64,000 nt of DNA from Euleptes europaea (lineage: Eukaryota > Chordata > Lepidosauria > Squamata > Sphaerodactylidae). The notes below the pieces were generated by a model. That model saw nothing but the letters and a program-made list of their open reading frames with translations. It was not told the DNA's origin and made no database searches. The stretch's first letter is position 1. The number at the start of each line of letters is the position of its first letter. This document shows, piece by piece, positions 32,250 through 64,000 of this stretch. Location of the stretch: the NCBI RefSeq assembly GCF_029931775.1, contig NC_079314.1, positions 70,919,879 through 70,983,878 of the forward strand, read 5' to 3'. Position numbers and translations under genes: made by a program.

Positions 32250-33434
32250 AGAAATTTATTTAGAAGCAAAGGTTATAAAATTTTACCTGTGCAATTTCTT
32301 CACTTGTAGAAATCTTTATAAGTTGTAATGTGATCTTTGTGGATATTAGAGTCCAGTCATGCCCCAGATCGGTAGGCTTTTAATGTTTCACAGTGATGGT
32401 CACCAGCATGGTGGTGTTGGCACTGGAAAAATGTCTCCTCATGAAGTTAGAAATGTGTAAAAGCACCACTCATGTGCTGCCTGGATTGCGCAGACGCTCC
32501 CTTTGCATAACTTAAAAACCTGAGAGGGAGCAGCAGTGATTCTCCATGAAGCATTGCATTATCTCCAGGCAATATAGGAGATCAGTGCTTTTCATGTTAC
32601 TGAGGTGACTTTCATGTGGGGAGGTGGGATGCACAAAAGTAGTCCATAACTTTGGGCCTCTCCTTGAAATGTAAAATTTCTGGAAATTATGAAGTCAAAG
32701 GAGGGGGAAAACCTGAAATTTTGAGAAAAATGAAAATATATGCAAACCTAAATTTCTTTTTCTGATTTAATAACATAAAACACATCATTTATAACTTAGC
32801 ATATAAAATTGTACTGGTTGGCATATGTATAGAATGTCCTCATTTTTTATAAGAAAAATTGCAAGTGTACCCAGTACTTGAGAGTGAGTTTCAAACTTCT
32901 GCAGCCTATTTTATCATAGCACAGGTATCCTAATGTTTGCCATCTGAGAGGTAGGGAAAATTAAAACTTTAAGGTAGAAAACAAATTCTTTAGTGAGCAA
33001 AAGAAATTGTAGTATTTGGATAGAAACACTCGTAGTCACAAGTGGGATGTGTTAAACAAATTATAGCACATAAACTGTTGCCGAAATTAATTTTTTAATT
33101 GTATACTGCTACAGTATACATCGGGATTATCATTATATAATCTGTAGATTCTTACATAAAAATTTGCATACTATATATTTTGAGTAAAACCTTGTCTTTC
33201 ATTACACTCATTCCGAAAGGGAAAAAAACAAACACTGGAGCTTTTTCAGTGTTCTCTTAGGCTTCCCAGTTTTTCCTTGCAAATAATGAGCAAGTCCATC
33301 AGATTTTTTCATGATGTACATGTTGAATGAGTGAAATCCTAAACCACGTATATGATTCTAAGGAAGAGTCTTAACTCAAGTTTTAAAATCCTCCTTTTAT
33401 CCTAATATGTATTTATTTATTTTATGCCAATAAA
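32250..33434 (+). other. HELB: HELB 3' UTR (inferred), poly(A) signal candidate at 33429
   Basis: The AT-rich sequence after the stop holds an AATAAA at 33429-33434, the first clear hexamer in good context. It may belong to an old repeat, so the 3' end is uncertain. Confidence 0.35.
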
Positions 33435-35835
33435 GGTTTTGATATTGATATTGAATGAGTGAAATGCTTTTTAAGACAGTTTTTCTCACTCAAAAAGAAA
33501 ATAATTCATAGGAGGTTTTTCCAGTTTCAATTTCAAAAATTTCCCAAGTTTTAATGGAAATTTTTTTTTTTAAATGGAGGGAAGGATTCCCCCCTTGAAT
33601 TTTTCCATTTTTTCCCTAAGCCTTTACATTTTTATCCTCTCTGTATGTTTAATGCAATGCCATGCAGAATTATACCCTTCTATGCCCATCAACTTTAGTG
33701 GACTTACAAGGGTTAATTCTGTTTAGGATTGCAATGTTAAGAGTGCAGTCTAGGCATCACAGTGTGGAGACTGAATTCTATAGGGGAATAGAATTTGACC
33801 TCTTGTACACATGAAGCAGTGCCTTGGAATCCCTAACGTTTCAAAGTCTGCAGTAAATACATTTTGTGAGCCAAGAATTTTTTGTGTGGAAGCTCGGTGC
33901 TTCGGATAGCTAAAAAGCTTTTAAAATGCCGAAAATCCATGAAACTGATTATAGGCTACATTACTGAGTAAACCCAAAAGAATTCTGTGACTTCACACAC
34001 AAAATAAATATGGCATTTATGTCTCGTTAGAAAGTACAAAGATCATCAGGTTGGGCACAGCAGTAACTGGGAATAGTTGCAGGTTCGTGAAGGGGCTGTG
34101 GTGGCATTTTTTGTCTCACCTTGGCAAATAAATTTGTGACTCAAGATGGCACTGAAAGCAGCAGCTCAGGAAGTGGCATAAAGGTGGGGGAAACTTGTAC
34201 TGTGAAGGCATTATATGATATGGGGAGAAACTGAGGTGAGATTGCTTATTTCAGCTTCCCTTAGCACATACTTTGTACAAATTACATTCATTAAGATCCA
34301 CAAAAGTATCAATACTTTTATAAGTTAAGTTTATTGACAGCAATGATGGTCCTCTTTTGGGGGGATTTCTGCTGATTCCTCCTTTAAAAAATGTATTATG
34401 AATGTTAAACTTTTATTCAAAAATACACAGTATACAGAAAAAAATTACATAAAATAACTAAACAATGACGCTACTTGGTGAGATAACATAACTTAGCCAA
34501 AATGGGACTCCAAAGCAACCTACACAGAGATTAGGTTATTAAACTCAACCAGCATTACTTCTTCATCTCATTGTTGTTCCCTTTTTGGGCATGTCACAGA
34601 TAATGGAAGACAACTCCACACCTGGAATTAACGGACTTCAAAACAAGGCACTGGAGGGTACTGTTCCTAAAAAACCTTTTCTATTGTAACAAATCTGTCA
34701 TCTGGGTATGTGCTTCCTTTTGATTTGTTTCTACAAAGCATGCCTCCGAACAGAAGTATAATGCTAGGGGATGAGTTGTCAGTTTTTAAAAATGGATTTT
34801 TCAGCATAAAAGGGCAGACTTTTTTGTTCAAAAAAGTTATTTTAAAGAATTCAAATAGTATTATTTTTAATACAGTTATTTGCATCTCAGAAATTTATAA
34901 TAGTAATCACCATAGCAAGCTTTTTATCTATTCTTACCAAGTATTGTATAGGGTATGCTATAATTTATGTTAAGATATATTATTATGATAATCACCATCT
35001 AATGTATTACAATGTTGTTGCCAATAGGTGGTGTCGACTTCTGCAGCTAGTATTCTGAAGATGTTACCAGAAGTTGTATGGAATAATTTGCTCCTGGTGA
35101 GAGTTTACATACTAAAAAGGATATGAGAATGTTATACGCTGGCTTTGTCGGAGGACCCCTTTCCCTAAAAGCAGCAGGGTATTATTGACAAAAATAATTT
35201 CATTCCAAGACAAATTATGTTTAACATTGTTTCTGCTTAAATGCTGTGTGTGTGAAGTACTAGTTTTAGATGAGGATGAGAGAAACTGTACTCACAGAAC
35301 TCAATGTTAGACATGTATTTTCCCAGTCCATTCAGGGCTATGTACTCAGAAGCCAAAGTTATGCACTGTTGTCCTTCCTTGGATCTGGGCATAAAAATAG
35401 TTAATCTTGGTCTTTTAAAATCTGAAAAGCAGGGGAGCTTTGAGACCTGTGGGAGGGAAATCCCATCTGCCTCCTACTTTCCCCCAATTTCTCCAACTCC
35501 CTGCCTTATCACCACTTTGTCTCTCTTTTCCCATCCATCCCCATTTCCCCTCTGTAGTTTCTCCATGCCAGGCTGTTGGGGATGCTAAGCAACCTCAGTG
35601 TGTTTCCCAAAATCTTACAAGGCTTATCCATATTTTGGCTGACATTCTCCCAGTTTGGGGGAGATTTTGATCTGCTTGCTCTCTAAAATATTTTGGGATT
35701 TTTCCTGCAAACCAGGTTTGCCAAAGTATCTCCCCTTTCTGTACCCGGCCCCATTGTGCAGGTTTTTAATCTACACTCTTGGGGACAAGATCAGAATGTA
35801 TGTGTAAGAGGTTTGTATGTGTATTAAAAGACGGG
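33435..35835. other. Gap between convergent HELB and GRIP1
   Basis: AT-rich. 33655-33755 resembles a small palindromic squamate repeat (GTTTAGGATTGCAATGTTAA type). No exon recognised; a short open block near 35030-35095 was considered and rejected. Confidence 0.45.
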
Positions 35836-36229
35836 CAGCCCAATCCTGAAGGGGGGGCAGATCCGTGGCGGCTGGGAGCAGCGCAGCCACGTTACCTTCT
35901 CAGAGCCTTCCTGACTGCCATGGAGGCAAAAAGAGACAATCAAAAATTTTAAAAACAAAAAGGGGGGATCTTCCATTGCCTACAATGGGGCTGCACCACT
36001 GAAAAGGTGGCACAGACCCACCTCCGCTCAAGGGGACATGCCTGGGGCGAAAGGGCTGTGGAAGCTGCCTTCCGGGAAGCTGGTGGCGGGGGCTGGCAGT
36101 GCCTGGATGCTAGTGTGTTTGCCTTACCATCGTAGGTGCCACCTTATTTCGTGATAAAGTGGAACCTATGCTGGCACGGGGTCACGCCGGCTCCAAAGGC
36201 ACTTTGCCCCCCCCTTCAGGAAATTGGGA
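35836..36229. mobile_element. Family P inverted-end element, copy C
   Basis: The left part CAGCCCAATCCTGAAGGGGG and the right part CCCCCTTCAGGAAATTGGG are inverted partners. Internal blocks (CTGCACCACTGAAAAGGTGG, GGGGTCACGCCGGCTCC) match copies A and B. The flanking duplication is not clear in this copy. Confidence 0.6.
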
Positions 36230-36589
36230 CATAAGCTTGGTACATAAGTCATGACAGCCCCTCACGTTCACTGAGAGGGCACAAGGCGGGAGATCAGGAG
36301 CGAGCAGTGGCCCCGCCTGGCCATCTGCAGGCGAGGCTGTACTTTCTGAAATCAGCGTTGTAGATGACAGGCAAGGAGAGTTTGCACAGCCATTCTTCCA
36401 TGTGTGCTTAAGTAAAACTGTCTTTGTAAATTGTAAACGCAGTTTCTAAATCTTTCTCAGTTATTTGCATTTTAAATGTGAGACCTGGATAATGTAAATT
36501 ATAGAGAATGATGGATAATTTCTTGAGAATGTTTCATTAACTGGACAGAAGTCAGCATCAAAAACACAACACATGCAAATGCTGCAAGA

Positions 36590-38191
36590 ATATCATCGTC
36601 TTTAAATCATTGTTTATTTGGGTTTTTTTACATTTTCCATACAAATTTTTCAACAGTTTGAATTCCCAGAAACCATACATAGACGATAAATACCATGCTA
36701 TTAAAGTATTAAATTTGTACAAAAATACTTTCATTTTAATACTCATTTGTTACAAATAAAAATACATATTAAGTGGGTCATGATTTGGGTTTCAGTTTCA
36801 TTTTAAATGAATTTTCTCTGGCGGTGCTGACAAATGAGTAAAACATTTCACTGGTGTGTGCATAGGACAGGTAAGCTTGCTTATGAAACAGGTTAAGGAA
36901 AATAGCATTAGGGTTACATCAACAATTCAAATCGATGGAAAAAAATCCTGGTTGTTGGAAGGATTGCTAAAATATGAAGACTACAGTTATAATCGACAAA
37001 TCCAGTGTCTTTTCACTCACCAAGTAACATTAATTACCATAACAATACAGTAAACAAATCAAAGCAGCTGCTGGTGAGCCTAAGAAGCAACTGGCGCATT
37101 TTATTGCTCTGACGGGAAGGGTGGGGGAGAGCAAAATTTGGGAATGTGTGTGCATGTGTGTGAGTGCAAAATGTATTTACAGTTTAAAAATTAATCGCCC
37201 AAAATGGTAAGGGTCAAGGAGATCCCACAAAGATTATTTAAATAGACATTTTAAAGCAATGCATTCACTTCAGTTTTAAAAATTTATCCTGTGTAGCTAT
37301 CCAATTTAATTTGCATGTGTCCTAAGTTAAAGATTTGCATCAATATTCCTTTGCTACCATAATTCAAAGTAAAAAAAATCACTTGAATGTTTTCTTTGTG
37401 TATATAAACTTTTCCTTTTTTTTAAATATCACTAAAATTTATTTTACTGCATTTTTTTAAAATCAGTTATTCATCAGAAGTTCCAAATACCCCAAAGTCA
37501 AAAAATCCTTACAGGCTGCAAGACATATCCTGTTCAGTACATTGTTGCATAGGGAATAATATAACTCCTAATAAAATCATACTACAGCTGAGCGCTACAC
37601 GTTCCCTTCCCCCACCCCCCGCATTTCAGATTCCTGCTGCACCCCTTTGCTCAAACCCAGTTGTAAAGCCACTTTGTAGTTCTTGTGTCCACCCCTTTTT
37701 CACTACAGCAGAGGCAGCGGAATCATAGCCTGCTACAAAGCAACTACTGTGATAGCCAAGATACAAGCCCCCTTCTGGGCGCAGCAGCAACGTTTCAACC
37801 TTCCTTCATTCAGTTACATCACCTGGTCTTCAAATGAGCTACGCATTCTGCAGATCAATCTGCATGTTTATGACAGATGTTAAAAGTGGTTGTTGTGTGT
37901 ATGTCTGTGTGTTTAAATCAGGGCTTTTCTCTCAATTCTATCTTTCATGATAAAAAATAAATCCACTTTCACCATTCATTTTCGCATGAATTTAGGGTCT
38001 GTTTGGAATGGCACTGTTTGTGATCATAAAAAAACAAGAACAAAACTCTGTTTGGGAAGCAAGTACCAAATAACGAGTCTTGAGAAATAGTCAGGCTTCC
38101 CTGTGCTTCTTAAGAGTTGTGTCTCCAGTGTAGTAGAAATCTCAAAGGGATATAGCACCATTTAAATATCCTGTACTAATACAGTTTTTGG
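36590..38191 (-). other. GRIP1: GRIP1 3' UTR (inferred) with poly(A) signal at 36613-36618
   Basis: Directly downstream of the GRIP1 stop on the minus strand there is 1.6 kb of AT-rich, repeat-poor sequence. AATAAA on the minus strand lies at 36618-36613, which would end the transcript near 36590. Lack of transposon fragments here is consistent with a constrained UTR. Inference only. Confidence 0.4.
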
Positions 38192-63157
<24,966 letters not shown>

Positions 63158-63601
63158 AAGCTTATGTCTGAAAGCTGGACATTGAAGAAAGCTGATAGGA
63201 AGAAAGTAGATTCTTTTGAAATGTGGTGTTTGAGGAGAGTGTTACGGATACCATGGATGGCCAAAAAAACAAATCAGTGGGTTATAGATCAAATCAAGCC
63301 TGAACTGACCCTAGAAGCTAAAATGACTAAACTGAGGCTATCGTATTTTGGTCACGTTATGAGAAGACAAGAGTCACTGGAAAACACAGTCATGCTAGGA
63401 AACGTTGAGGGCAGCAGGAAAAGAGGAAGACCCAACAAGAGATGGATTGACCCAATAAAGGAAGCCACAGCCCTCAATTTGCAAGACCTGAGCAAGGCTG
63501 TCAAAGATAGGACATTTTGGAGGACACTGATTCATAGGGTCGCCATTAGTTGGAAGCGACTTGATGGCACTTAACACACACACAAGCTTATGTCTGAGAG
63601 C
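63158..63601 (+). mobile_element. BovB LINE 3' fragment with 18-bp target duplication
   Basis: The insert 63176-63583 encodes the BovB C-terminus (TLKKADRKKVDSFEMWCLRR, YFGHVMRRQESLE, KRGRPNKRWIDPIKEA) and ends with the canonical GGCACTTAACACACACAC. It is flanked by AAGCTTATGTCTGARAGC at 63158-63175 and 63584-63601 with one mismatch. Strongly 5'-truncated, as usual; one of the younger LINE insertions here. Confidence 0.93.
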
Positions 63602-63611
63602 CTGGTTATCC

Positions 63612-63612
<1 letters not shown>

Positions 63613-63664
<52 letters not shown>
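63613..63664. repeat. (TATC)13 microsatellite
   Basis: Thirteen perfect TATC units, just after the BovB target duplication. Confidence 0.97.
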
Positions 63665-63767
63665 AATCATTTCCCAACTCTGCGCCCTGCCTGTGGGTAA
63701 TTAAATCTGCAGATAGAAGGCAGACTGACCCCCAACAGGTTTTTCTGCAGACTTGGGGGGACCCCCT

Positions 63768-63985
63768 GTGTGTGTGTAAAGTGCTGTCAACTCGTAGCCG
63801 ACGTATGGCAACCACTTATGGGGTTTTCAAGGCAAGAGACTGAGGAGTTTGCAAGTGCCTTCCTCTGCATAGCGACCCTGGTATTCCTTGGTGGTCTCCC
63901 ATCCAAGTACTAACCAGGGCTGACCCTGCTTAGCTTCCAAGATCTGATGAGATCAGGCTATATCATGCTGCCTTCCCTCCAGAGG
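63768..63985 (-). repeat. 5S-rRNA-derived SINE with BovB-like tail
   Basis: Plus strand: TGTGTGTAAAGTGCTGTCAA tail, GGGGTTTTCAAGGCAAGAGA spacer, GGTCTCCCATCCAAGTACTA and TGCTTAGCTTCCAAGATCTG, the 5S complement. Nearly complete. Confidence 0.85.
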
Positions 63986-64000
63986 ACCCTAGTTCTGCAG

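Noticed and set aside
35030-35095. Possible extra last exon of HELB after an AATAG acceptor
   Set aside because: The translated block does not resemble the remembered mammalian HELB tail in any frame, and no terminal signal follows.

Overview
The window looks like nuclear DNA of a squamate reptile, perhaps a gecko. It carries large host genes split by long introns, and its repeats are squamate in type: CR1 and BovB LINEs, 5S-rRNA-derived SINEs with a BovB-like tail, a tRNA-derived SINE with a MIR/CORE-like middle, hAT and foldback DNA transposons, and a young Ty3/gypsy chromovirus. The species is inferred from repeat types only.

Three host genes are present in the order known from human 12q14.3. 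(1) TMBIM4, minus strand: only coding exon 1 (184-280), inside a CpG island at the left edge. (2) HELB, DNA helicase B, plus strand: twelve coding exons from 11340 to 32249. They join in frame to exactly 1,006 codons including the stop and hold all main superfamily-1B helicase motifs. (3) GRIP1, minus strand, convergent with HELB: the last eight coding exons (61322 down to 38192), encoding PDZ6, the linker known to bind kinesin heavy chain, and PDZ7. The rest of GRIP1 lies to the right of the window. IRAK3, which sits between TMBIM4 and HELB in human, is not seen in the 11 kb between them.

Region by region: 0.3-11.2 kb is a repeat-filled intergenic stretch with a CR1 fragment, several SINEs, inverted-end elements, and a 5S SINE split by a CpG-rich 1.07 kb insert. 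11.2-32.2 kb is HELB. HELB intron 4 holds a four-layer nest: a hAT element (15676-21500, perfect 8-bp target duplication), inside it a 5S SINE, inside that a gypsy-type element with two apparently identical 283-bp LTRs, and, beside these, a 36-bp minisatellite that seems to have grown from the head of a tRNA SINE. 32.2-36.6 kb is the short gap between the convergent genes. 36.6-64 kb is the 3' part of GRIP1, with a nearly full-length BovB (41.2-44.5 kb), foldback elements, and a second copy of the same hAT family.

The most striking observation is that second hAT copy (39557-40263). Between its termini it carries a recognisable first coding exon of a phosphorylase kinase alpha subunit gene (PHKA1/PHKA2-type) with its splice donor, that is, a host exon captured by a DNA transposon. 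Other points of note are a GC-AG intron in HELB, a shortened HELB C-terminus, a CCAAT plus E2F-type pair directly at the HELB start codon, and a BovB insertion with an 18-bp target duplication.
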